64,000 nt of DNA from assembly GCA_029550525.1 (NCBI GenBank), contig JAKPHF010000062.1, forward strand, positions 62,001 through 126,000. The letters are read 5' to 3'. The notes beneath the pieces were generated by a model, which worked only from the letters and a program-made list of their open reading frames with translations, was not told the origin of the DNA and made no database searches. Origin of the DNA: Planctomycetota bacterium. GTDB taxonomy: Bacteria; Planctomycetota; Phycisphaerae; UBA1845; PWPN01. The position numbers were made by a program, and so were the translations under genes. Positions 17,464 to 24,824 of this stretch are shown here, one piece after another; the first letter of the stretch is position 1, and the number at the start of each line of letters is the position of its first letter.

Positions 17464-18110
17464 GAGTACACCACTGCCGCATGCAGCGGGCAGACCCCGC
17501 TGCGGGACCACGTCGAGCGAAGCAAGTCCGGCTTGACGCGAACGATGAACGCCGCCGCGCTGCCCACCACGGCCCCTTCGATCAGTGCGATGGGCAGGTG
17601 AGCGAGGAGGAACATTTGTCGCAGCCGAATCCACTCTTCGCCGGCCATCCACAACCCGAACACCACGATGAGCGTGCTGCCGTACACGGCAATGGCGCCC
17701 CCCAGAAAGCCTGCCGCCGCCGCCCGGGTGGGATGTGTCGCCCCGCCCAAGGCGTCGAAGATCGTGCGGGCGAGCATGGCGCCGCACGTCATGGTCAGCA
17801 GGTTGAATCCGATGACCGTCGTGCCGCCTTCGAACAACAGCAAGGCCTGCAGCGCCAGCGCTACCAGCAGAGCAATACTGCTCAGCGGTCCGAGGATGAT
17901 GCCCACCAGTCCATGGAGCAGAAGGTGAACGGAGGTCGGGCCGACCGGCACGTGGATGGACGAGGCCACAAAGAACGCCGCCGTAAGCAGCCCGACCCGC
18001 GGCACGTTGGCCGGGGCCAGCCAGCGCAGCGACGTGCCCACCACGGCCGCCCCGCCGACCAAGCCGCCCGCCACCAGACTCACCGGAAGTATGCCGTCTG
18101 CGATATGCAC
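17460..18110 (-). CDS. substrate-binding S component of nickel/cobalt ECF transporter (CbiM/NikM)
   Basis: A 216-residue integral membrane protein that binds Ni(II) or Co(II). The N-terminus MHIADGILP is the family hallmark: the amino group and His2 ligate metal, so the ATG is certain. Further ligand-bearing segments are SSIHVPVGPTSVHLLLHGLVGIILG. About six hydrophobic helices follow. The stop overlaps the next start by ATGA. Whether the metal is nickel or cobalt cannot be read off, but the DUF4198 and NikL-like companions favour the Nik type. Confidence 0.92.
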   Translation of the reverse strand: MHIADGILPVSLVAGGLVGGAAVVGTSLRWLAPANVPRVGLLTAAFFVASSIHVPVGPTSVHLLLHGLVGIILGPLSSIALLVALALQALLLFEGGTTVIGFNLLTMTCGAMLARTIFDALGGATHPTRAAAAGFLGGAIAVYGSTLIVVFGLWMAGEEWIRLRQMFLLAHLPIALIEGAVVGSAAAFIVRVKPDLLRSTWSRSGVCPLHAAVVYS

Positions 18111-18122
18111 GATTCGATCAAG

Positions 18123-18185
18123 GGCTGTGAGCTATGAGCTGCGGGCTATGAGCCAGACGTCTGACTGGCAACTAATAGCTGAGCA
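18123..18185. repeat. GCTATGAGC short-period repeat, copy 2
   Basis: The gap upstream of the NikM gene carries GCTGTGA, GCTATGAGCT, GCGGGCTATGAGCCAGAC, GTCTGACTGGCAACTAATAGCTGAGC. The stretch GCTATGAGCCAGAC is shared word for word with the copy at 52.3 kb. Confidence 0.75.
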
Positions 18186-18235
18186 GAACTCATGGCTTCT
18201 TCCGACATAACAAACCGCCCGCGTCTTGAACCTTC

Positions 18236-19030
18236 TCATTTCTTTGCGTTCGGTGCCTCAACGTGTACCCACAGGATACCTCGGCGCACGATCGGCCAGG
18301 TCTTGCCGTCTTTCTCCCGGCTGCCGTCCTCGGCCGTGACCATCAGTCCCCACCAACCGGGCGCGTCCAAGGTCGCTATACCGTAACCGTTGACGTCCGT
18401 CCTGACCACCTGTGTCACCAGCGCTTCGTCTTCCGGTACATCCGCCGGCGGCTCCGGATTGAACCGTTCGATCTCCACGTTCGCATCAGCCAGCGGCTTG
18501 TTCGCCAAACGAACTTGAGTCTTGAACGCGAAACCCGGCGTAAGACCGTAGGGCCGCGTGAGCGGTATCAGCTCCAGCGTCTGTCCGGCCGTGTTCTCCC
18601 AACCGTTCTGGACCTGCACCCGCACCAGCACCTTGAGTTCATCCTGCACGAAGCCGCCTGCGTGTTCGTCAAACCGCAGCGGGGTCCTTACGACCACCCA
18701 GTGATCACCCCGTTCGCTCGGCGTGAACGTCAGTGTTTGGATGGTGACCTGTCCGTTTTCGCCCCCCGCCACCCGCCGAGGCTCAACCTTCAGGTTCACC
18801 CGGGTCTTGCCGTCGGGCAGGAGCACTTCGGCCTTCTCCGGCGCCTCCGTGTCCACTATCTGACACTCAAACGGATGTCCCTGAAAGTACCGCAGCGTCA
18901 CGGGCTCGCCCCGCCGGACCGCCGGCTTCTCGGGCACCAGAATCCCGAAATGCCCCCATGCCGCCGGTAGGAACAACGGGAAAATCGTAATACCGCAAAT
19001 CCAAAACAAAAAGCGCCCGGCGCTGTTCAT
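18236..19030 (-). CDS. DUF4198 exported protein (NikK-like nickel uptake accessory)
   Basis: A 264-residue periplasmic or membrane-anchored protein. ATG at 19030 is preferred because GGAGGACGTGAG precedes it and a signal peptide follows (MNSAGRFLFWICGITIFPLFLPAAWGHFGILVPE). The mature start HFGILVPEKPAVRRGEPVTLRYFQGHPFE is the DUF4198 pattern, with His residues near the new N-terminus that could hold metal. Two beta-sandwich units follow, the second with NKPLADANVEIERFN...DVNGYGIATLDAPGWWGLMV. In nickel ECF loci this family is called NikK. Its ATG overlaps the stop of the frameshifted PIN gene as ATGA. A repeat-filled gap of about 125 bases separates it from NikM. Confidence 0.82.
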   Translation of the reverse strand: MNSAGRFLFWICGITIFPLFLPAAWGHFGILVPEKPAVRRGEPVTLRYFQGHPFECQIVDTEAPEKAEVLLPDGKTRVNLKVEPRRVAGGENGQVTIQTLTFTPSERGDHWVVVRTPLRFDEHAGGFVQDELKVLVRVQVQNGWENTAGQTLELIPLTRPYGLTPGFAFKTQVRLANKPLADANVEIERFNPEPPADVPEDEALVTQVVRTDVNGYGIATLDAPGWWGLMVTAEDGSREKDGKTWPIVRRGILWVHVEAPNAKK

Positions 19031-19439
19031 CTCACGTCCTCCCATGCCGACCAATCTCCCACTTGCAGTCCCTCGATCCGAGGGAAATCGCTGTCACGCG
19101 TCACAAGCCGCGCCCCGAGAATCAGGGCGATGGATGCAATCCATAGATCGTTTTCGTCGAGACTGAGTTCGCGTGTCTGGCAGGCAAGCTTCACCTTGGC
19201 GTATCGATCCCCTGCGGACTCCGGCACACTCTGACATTCCAACTGTCCGAACAGAACGTTTGCGGCTTGTTCGAGTTTGCTTCGACGCCGCCCCTGAGGC
19301 AAACGCTCGATCCCGTGAAGTATCTCCCCCGAACGATGGGACAAACCACGGCACGGTCCGCTCGCGACAGTGTGGCCAGGCGCCTGCACGTTTGAGCGTT
19401 GCCGCGCCTCAGGTCGCTGAACGCACTCGTATCAACCAT
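19027..19439 (-). pseudogene. VapC-type PIN-domain toxin, interrupted by a frameshift
   Basis: Two overlapping frames together encode one complete PIN ribonuclease of about 137 residues. The first frame gives MVDTSAFSDLRRGNAQTCR and ends ...VVCPIVRG; the second continues GEILHGIERLPQGRRRSKLEQ...NDLWIASIALILGARLVTRDSDF. All four acidic PIN residues are kept across the join (D3; E of GEIL; D of NDLW; D of TRDSDF). The break is at a run of five C on the plus strand (19326-19330); a sixth base would restore one frame. This may be a true inactivation or a homopolymer error in the assembly. The antitoxin gene lies just upstream and the stop overlaps the NikK-like ATG. Confidence 0.82.
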
Positions 19440-19463
19440 GTAGAGCAACCTGCGTCCCTCCAC

Positions 19464-19706
19464 TCAGAGCCTGGCTGGCTTGGAAAGCGGCATTCTGCTC
19501 TCGGCGATCACGCGTTCAAGTTCGTCTACGTCGCCCGGCTCCAGTTCAGGAAGGCTCTCGACCGCTCGCAGGATCGCTTCCGGCGCCCCTCGCTCCGGCT
19601 CCTCGCGAGAGGCTGAGACCGACACCATCACCGTCGCGCCCTCCGGAAAGGAAAGGTGCTCGTCGAGTTCGATCGTTTTGCCTCTCACAGTGCCCTTGGA
19701 GGTCAT
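19464..19706 (-). CDS. VapB-like antitoxin
   Basis: An 80-residue protein upstream of the PIN gene by 24 bases. The N-terminal half (GTVRGKTIELDEHLSFPEGATVMVSVSA) has the short beta pattern of DUF104/AbrB-like antitoxins that bind DNA as dimers. The C-terminal half is acidic and helical (PELEPGDVDELERVIAESRMPL), as expected for the toxin-binding tail. GGGAGGCC precedes the ATG. Family assignment is by pattern and by position, and is moderate. Confidence 0.72.
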   Translation of the reverse strand: MTSKGTVRGKTIELDEHLSFPEGATVMVSVSASREEPERGAPEAILRAVESLPELEPGDVDELERVIAESRMPLSKPARL

Positions 19707-19835
19707 GGCCGGCCTCCCGCGAACCGCGATTCAGGCCCGTGGTGCAGGCAGGATGTCTGCACCATCACGGCATTCATTCTATCCCGCTCGGACCACGCAC
19801 ACAACGAAGATGTTCGCGGGTCTGGGGGGGCGGGG

Positions 19836-19854
19836 GGCGGGCGTCTCGCCCGCC
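19836..19854 (+). repeat. REP-like palindrome, copy 2
   Basis: GGCGGGCGTCTCGCCCGCC, a compensatory variant of the dispersed element: both arms stay complementary while the core changes from ATCTT to GTCTC. A run of G lies on its left. Confidence 0.75.
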
Positions 19855-19954
19855 TTCATGGCCGACAGGATGCTCGATAGCGGCAAGATACCCGTCTCTC
19901 GAACCGGGTGAACGTAGCTGGCCATTCTGAGAGTCGGCGCCGCGTGGGGTCAAA

Positions 19955-19973
19955 GGCGGGCAGGATGCCCGCC
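19955..19973 (-). repeat. REP-like palindrome, copy 3
   Basis: GGCGGGCAGGATGCCCGCC, oriented opposite to copy 2, followed by a C-run that is the other strand's G-run. It ends 12 bases before the stop of the Gfo/Idh gene. Confidence 0.75.
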
Positions 19974-19984
19974 CCCCGGCGGCG

Positions 19985-21025
19985 TTATCCGCGGCCGCGC
20001 ATGAGCTTCACCCGCCGGCCGGTGCGGGAAGACTCGTAAGCAGCCAGGGCCACCTGCAGCGCCGCTCCGCCCGCGTCGATGCCGTGGCCGCGGTCGCTTT
20101 TCATGCGGATGTGCTTGACGAGTTCGGCCACCTCGATGCTCCAGCCGCCGGTGGTCGGCTTGGGGTCGAGCAGTCGCGTCTTGCGCTGCACGCGGGCTTT
20201 CAGATTCGGCGTGACTTTGCCGGTGGTCAGCGTCATGCCGTTCGCATAATCGATGAGGATCGAGCCACCGTCGCCCATGATCTCCACGCCGTTGAACCCG
20301 GTTGGGCTGGTCCAGCCCACCTCGATGTAGCCGAGTGTCTTGCCGTTGGCGAATTCGAGCTGCACAACGGCGTTGTCGTCGAGTTGTATGTCCTTGCGAA
20401 GCGTGACTGCCGTGGCCTGGACGCTGCGCACCGGCCCGCAGAACCACAGACATTGATCGATGGCGTGAATGCCCATGTCCAGCAGGGCGCCGCCGCCGGC
20501 CAGCTCGGGCTTGTAGAACCAGTCGCTCTTGGCCCAGCCGGGGAACGGGCCCATGTGGGCGAAGCGTACGCGAATCATGTACGGCTCGCCGATCGCGCCG
20601 GACTCGACCAGCTTCTTGGCCTTGAGATTGCCGCGATGGAACCGGTGCGAGTATCCGACGATCAGAATCTTGCCGCTCTTGCGCACCGCGGCCTTGATCC
20701 GGTCGATCTCCTTCATGCTGAGTGCGGCGGGCTTTTCGAGCAACACATGAGCCCCGGCCTGCAAGGCGGCCACCGCCTGCTCGGCATGGAACCGATTGGG
20801 GCTGCACACGGATACGACGTCCAGTTCCTCAACCGCGAGCATCTCGCGATAGTCCGCGTATGTCCGCTCGACACCGAACCCCCCAACCGCCTCGGCGCGA
20901 CGCTTCTTGTCAGGATCGCACGCTGCCACCAAAGCCACGCCCGGCTGCCGGGCATACCCCGGCAGATGCAGTGCCTGTGCGATCGACCCGCAACCGATCA
21001 CGCCCGCTCTCAGCTTCTTGGCCAC
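19985..21025 (-). CDS. Gfo/Idh/MocA-family sugar oxidoreductase
   Basis: A 346-residue cytoplasmic NAD(P)-dependent oxidoreductase. Rossmann motif RAGVIGCGSIAQALHLPGY at the N-terminus, then the conserved VVSVCSPNRFHAEQAVAALQAGAHVLLEKPAALSMKEIDRI, containing the EKP lysine of the family, and GGGALLDMGIHAIDQCLWFCG with the catalytic Asp/His pair. GTG start at 21025 is supported by GAGGGAATCAAG. No signal peptide. Members of this family oxidise or epimerise sugars, inositols and amino sugars; the substrate here is unknown. A promoter candidate lies 70 bases upstream. Confidence 0.92.
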   Translation of the reverse strand: MAKKLRAGVIGCGSIAQALHLPGYARQPGVALVAACDPDKKRRAEAVGGFGVERTYADYREMLAVEELDVVSVCSPNRFHAEQAVAALQAGAHVLLEKPAALSMKEIDRIKAAVRKSGKILIVGYSHRFHRGNLKAKKLVESGAIGEPYMIRVRFAHMGPFPGWAKSDWFYKPELAGGGALLDMGIHAIDQCLWFCGPVRSVQATAVTLRKDIQLDDNAVVQLEFANGKTLGYIEVGWTSPTGFNGVEIMGDGGSILIDYANGMTLTTGKVTPNLKARVQRKTRLLDPKPTTGGWSIEVAELVKHIRMKSDRGHGIDAGGAALQVALAAYESSRTGRRVKLMRGRG

Positions 21026-21094
21026 CTTGATTCCCTCGACTTGAATGGCTCTCCGGCCGGATTCACATGTCTGCTTTCCAGACAGGTCTCATGA

Positions 21095-21122
21095 CTATAA
21101 CCGGCGTCGATAAAATGACAAC
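21095..21122 (-). promoter_or_regulatory. candidate sigma-70 promoter of Gfo/Idh gene
   Basis: Reading on the minus strand, TTGTCA (21117-21122) and TATAGT (21095-21100) are separated by 16 bases; each differs from consensus at one position. The start site would be near 21088, giving a leader of about 60 bases. Confidence 0.5.
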
Positions 21123-21158
21123 CGCCCCAGCAAGCCGCCGGGTTGCCCGAAGCGATCC

Positions 21159-21297
21159 GCCGGGCTTGCCCCGGCGAACTCTTTTCGACCTGGTAATGCT
21201 CTCAATACGATCGCACGCTCTCGGCGAAGACGCCGGCAAGATGTGTTGGAGAGGGACGCACACTGACTACGAACAGAGTCGGCGGGGGCAAGCCCCG
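21159..21297. repeat. GGGGCAAGCCCC-type palindromes
   Basis: The gap between the Gfo/Idh gene and the GH94-like gene (about 310 bases) holds no gene. It contains the near-palindrome GCCGGGCTTGCCCCGGC at 21159-21175 and CGGGGGCAAGCCCCG at 21283-21297, plus a weaker GCCGGGTTGCCCG just before the first. They resemble the larger dispersed palindrome in build but not in core sequence. Confidence 0.55.
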
Positions 21298-21299
21298 TT

Positions 21300-21339
21300 G
21301 CTCGCAGGTGCACGCTCGCAGGTGCACGCTCGCAGGTGT
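21300..21339. repeat. 14-base tandem repeat, nearly three units
   Basis: GCTCGCAGGTGCAC is repeated twice exactly and a third time truncated (GCTCGCAGGTGT), ending at the stop codon of the GH94-like gene. Confidence 0.85.
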
Positions 21340-23819
21340 TAGCCGAAGAGAACATCGACGGCGTTGACGCCCTGATCCGGGAGATCCGCCACCGGAATGC
21401 GTCCTTCATACGTGCGGCCGTTGAACGTGATCCGGCAGCCGGTGCCGGCCTGGCGACGGAAGCGCACGCGTACGTCCCGGCCGCGCCAGACCTTGCGAAC
21501 CTCGTACTCCGTCCACGCCTGCGGCGGGTTCGGTACGATCATGAGGGCGTCATAATCCGGGATGACGCCCAACAGATGCTGGATGACCCGACGATACCAC
21601 GGCACGGCCCCGGTGAAGTTGCTGAACAACTGGGCGCCGAAATTGGGATGGTCCGGACCGACGGTGAAGTTCGACAGTTGGTGCCGCGGCCCGGTGATCA
21701 CGTCCTGCGGCAACGCCGAAGGCAACGTCCGCACGAGCTCGCGATAACACCGGTCCGCCTGGCCCGCGACGGCCAGGGCGTACAGACGGAACGACTCGCC
21801 ATGCGTGTAGATGCTGCCGTTCTCGAACATGCCTGGCTTCTGGTCGGCGATGCGACCCACGTCGGGCCGACTGCTCGCGGTGTAAGGCGGCGTCAGGAGC
21901 ATATGCCCGAACGGCGTGGCCAGCTGCTCGAGCGAACGCCACACCTGCTCCTCGCGTCCCGCGGCACGGGCGATGCCCGTGAACAGCGCCCATGTGTTCA
22001 CGTTCAGATGGATACGGCCCTCGGAGCAACTGCGCGAACCGATGGGTTTGCCCTGGCCGTTGATCGCGTAGATGTACCACTCGCCGTCCCAGGCGTGCTC
22101 GTTGATCCGCTGCGTCATGGTGGCGGCGATCTCGCGCATCTCGCGGGCGTCGTCGGCTCGGCCGAGATGCTCGGCCAGTTCGGCCAAGCGCTGGGCCGCA
22201 AACACGCACGCGCAGCTCAACCAGACGCTCACGCCCTGCTCGCCGCCGATGCCGGACAGCGCATCGTTCCAATCACCGTAACCGATCCGGCAAAGCCCGT
22301 GGAAACCGGTCGTGCTCATCAGCGACCGCACGGCGCGCAACGCGTGCTCGTAAACCGTGCCGTGGTCGAATTCGCTTGGCTCCTGCCGCTGCATGTCGAA
22401 GAACGGCACCTGCTCGTCGAGGATGGCGAAGTCGCCGCTCTCCTTGATGTACGTGGTGAGCGTGTCGGCGATCCAGGATGACGAGTCCATGTACATTCGC
22501 ATGTCATGGCCGGCTCCGGGGAACAGGCAGTACTGTCGTACCGCTCGCCCGTCGGCGGCCTGGTACCGCAGCGTCCGCAGCAAGGCCCGCCGCGCGTACA
22601 CCGGTTCGAACTCAGCCACGCCCATGAGGTCCTGCAGAACATCGCGGAATCCCACCTTGTCCAGAGCCCGGCAGAACCGGGCCTGGTTGCGGCACTGATA
22701 CTTGGACCAGACGTTGTAGAACCGATCGAGCTCGGTATCCGGCGTGCGGCACATGCTCGTCCGCACCCGCTGGTCCCAGAGCTGGTGGAGCTCGGTGTGG
22801 ATAACGGCCGGCCCGGCCAACAGCGTGCGGACCTGGCCGATGTGCCGCCGGCGTTCCTCGGCGTCGTAAGCGCACGCGCCGTACGCGCACTGCCACACGG
22901 CTGTTTCACCCGGCTCGAGCCACGCCCGATACTGAGCCGCTGCGACCAGCCCGGCGTAGGGCTGGAGCCCCAAGCTGTGACGGCACTCGCCCGCGACCAC
23001 GGCCGCCGGAACGGGCGACCGCCCGCCGATGCCCTCGAAGACCTCGCCCATCATGTCGAACCCATCGAACTTGGGAACCGAGGTGAAGAACGCCGTGCGC
23101 GGATGCTTGTTGGCTTTGTCGTGATTGATGAACACCAGTGCGTCGTGCTCGTGGAGCCCCTCGCAGACCACCCGGGGCACGAAGTAGTGCGAGGGGAACG
23201 AATCCACGTTCACGCGGACGCGGCTGAACCAGGAGAACTCGCGCCGGCGCTCACTTCGGTTGGTGATCCGCATGCGCCAGACTTCCATGGGCAACTCTGG
23301 ATGCACGCAGATGTCCAGCTCGCAGACCAAGCCGCTGCGTTCGGCCCGCATCGACTGGCGATCCAGGGCCTGGACGCACTCGATATCCGAATACTCCCCT
23401 TCCTCGAAGCAACCGATGGGGAACATGGGCCAGGCGTTGCCGTTCTCGTGGATATAGAAGCCACGGCAATCCTGGGGTTCGGGAGCGGTCGGCACGTAGT
23501 TGGTGTCAAGGTGGCTGGTCATCTTGCCCGCCAGCACACTGTCCAGACAGGCAAAGCCGGCGCCGAACTGATCGCAGAAGCTGCCCCACACGCCCGTTTC
23601 CCGATCGTGGCAGGACGCCATCAGATGCAGCGACGGCCGCGGCGTGTGCCAGTCGTCCAGGTTGACCGCGCTGTCCACAAGAAAACCGTCCGAATCGCGA
23701 CGATCGACGAAATGCGAGTAGCGGTTGAGCAGCGATTCCCACGCGCCGGGATCGATCCCCTCGTTCAAGCCCTTCTTCGCCCGCAGATTGGCTCGTACCG
23801 CCGCCAGTGTCTTGTCCAT
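21339..23819 (-). CDS. GH94-family glycoside phosphorylase (cellobiose/chitobiose phosphorylase-like)
   Basis: An 826-residue cytoplasmic enzyme (no signal peptide). GH94 enzymes split beta-glucosides with inorganic phosphate, giving sugar-1-phosphate. The N-terminal beta-sandwich is seen in GVWGSFCDQFGAGFACLDS and in SERRREFSWFSRVRVN; the alpha/alpha-barrel in YCLFPGAGHDMRMYMDSSSWIADTL. The proton-donor Asp is in GYGDWNDALSGIGG, the family hallmark. Phosphate-site residues lie in QKPGMFENGSIYTHGESF. AGGAATTGCACC precedes the ATG. It ends in a tandem repeat. Specificity (cellobiose, cellodextrin, chitobiose, laminaribiose) cannot be set from sequence reading alone. Confidence 0.85.
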   Translation of the reverse strand: MDKTLAAVRANLRAKKGLNEGIDPGAWESLLNRYSHFVDRRDSDGFLVDSAVNLDDWHTPRPSLHLMASCHDRETGVWGSFCDQFGAGFACLDSVLAGKMTSHLDTNYVPTAPEPQDCRGFYIHENGNAWPMFPIGCFEEGEYSDIECVQALDRQSMRAERSGLVCELDICVHPELPMEVWRMRITNRSERRREFSWFSRVRVNVDSFPSHYFVPRVVCEGLHEHDALVFINHDKANKHPRTAFFTSVPKFDGFDMMGEVFEGIGGRSPVPAAVVAGECRHSLGLQPYAGLVAAAQYRAWLEPGETAVWQCAYGACAYDAEERRRHIGQVRTLLAGPAVIHTELHQLWDQRVRTSMCRTPDTELDRFYNVWSKYQCRNQARFCRALDKVGFRDVLQDLMGVAEFEPVYARRALLRTLRYQAADGRAVRQYCLFPGAGHDMRMYMDSSSWIADTLTTYIKESGDFAILDEQVPFFDMQRQEPSEFDHGTVYEHALRAVRSLMSTTGFHGLCRIGYGDWNDALSGIGGEQGVSVWLSCACVFAAQRLAELAEHLGRADDAREMREIAATMTQRINEHAWDGEWYIYAINGQGKPIGSRSCSEGRIHLNVNTWALFTGIARAAGREEQVWRSLEQLATPFGHMLLTPPYTASSRPDVGRIADQKPGMFENGSIYTHGESFRLYALAVAGQADRCYRELVRTLPSALPQDVITGPRHQLSNFTVGPDHPNFGAQLFSNFTGAVPWYRRVIQHLLGVIPDYDALMIVPNPPQAWTEYEVRKVWRGRDVRVRFRRQAGTGCRITFNGRTYEGRIPVADLPDQGVNAVDVLFG

Positions 23820-23984
23820 GGTGCAATTCCTGTCCGGTCACATGAACTACTCATCGAAGGCCAAGACGATATGTCAAACGGGCGTCTTCTTCCACTCCGG
23901 CAAGCCGGGCTGGCGAGACGCCGGCGATGCCCGCAGAAACATGTGCACGGTCCACCCATGAAGGCGTTCAGCCCGCGGTCGGGC

Positions 23985-24614
23985 TCACGCGAGAAAACCC
24001 CGCGGGTATCGAATCCGCGGCAGACGCGGCGGACGCTGGCCATGCCGCCTGGCGCCGGCGACCGGCACATACGCCAGTTCCCGCCCCTCCAGCACGCACC
24101 GCAACAGCAGCCCTCCGCGGCTCATGTCACCGCGTCCCACGAACTCCGCGGGGAACAGGAGTTGCCGTCCGAACACCTCCGTCAGCACATCGACGTATTT
24201 GCCGGACGCGATGCTGCCCAGCAGCACGACTTCGTCCTCAGGCCGCAGCCTGCCGGCGAGCATGACCGCGTCGCGAACCAGCGGCCGCGTGTATCGCGGT
24301 TCCTCGCGATCGACCGGCACGCAGCTCATCTCGAGCAAGTTATCGCGAGTTACCGGCGTCGTAGCAGGCAGCAGGCCCTCGCCCGGCGTGATGACCAGCA
24401 CGCCCCGCGCCTTGGGTCGCCATTGCGCGAACCGCGCGGCATAGGCGAGCTTGCCCCGAAAGTACAGGCCGCTCATGAACGCGAACGCGTCGCCCAGCGC
24501 GATCCCTTCCGTCCGCAGCCGGCGAGCCAGTTCGAAGCTCGCGCCGTCACGCAGGAGGTAACCCGCCCGTTGCCCGGAGCAGTTGGCCGGCGAAAGCAGA
24601 AATACGCGACGCAT
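23985..24614 (-). CDS. conserved protein of unknown function
   Basis: A 209-residue soluble protein that I do not recognise as a named family. It begins RRVFLLSPANCSGQRAGYLLRDGASFELARRLR, contains SGLYFRGKLAYAARFAQ, an apparent nucleotide- or phosphate-loop-free alpha/beta core (GVLVITPGEGLLP, DEVVLLGSIASGKYVDVLTEVFG) and ends in an Arg/Pro-rich tail. A perfect TATAAT on the minus strand (24620-24625) lies only six bases before the ATG and there is no Shine-Dalgarno sequence, so the mRNA may be leaderless, with no convincing -35. It follows GH94 divergently from the second GH78. Confidence 0.7.
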   Translation of the reverse strand: MRRVFLLSPANCSGQRAGYLLRDGASFELARRLRTEGIALGDAFAFMSGLYFRGKLAYAARFAQWRPKARGVLVITPGEGLLPATTPVTRDNLLEMSCVPVDREEPRYTRPLVRDAVMLAGRLRPEDEVVLLGSIASGKYVDVLTEVFGRQLLFPAEFVGRGDMSRGGLLLRCVLEGRELAYVPVAGARRHGQRPPRLPRIRYPRGFLA

Positions 24615-24824
24615 GGCGCATTATACGCGCGGCCGTATGAGGGGTTTCTCCCGCGGCTCGCCCGCGTTACCATGCTGCCGTCGAGTCGGCCCGTCACCGG
24701 GCCGCGATGCTCCGGCGGGTGCGCAGCCGGAGGGCGGATCTTCTCCGGACGATTGCGGTGCAAGTATTCGATCTGCGGACGCAGGCCCTAGCGTGCACCA
24801 CAAAGCCATCACGAGGAATCAACA

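Noticed and set aside
18120..18190. CRISPR-like array in the GCTATGAGC gaps
   Set aside because: Units are 8-10 bases, degenerate and without spacers of constant length; no cas genes are present.
22506..24791. 761-codon plus-strand frame over GH94 and the unknown gene
   Set aside because: Antisense to two better-supported genes, no domain or ribosome site.
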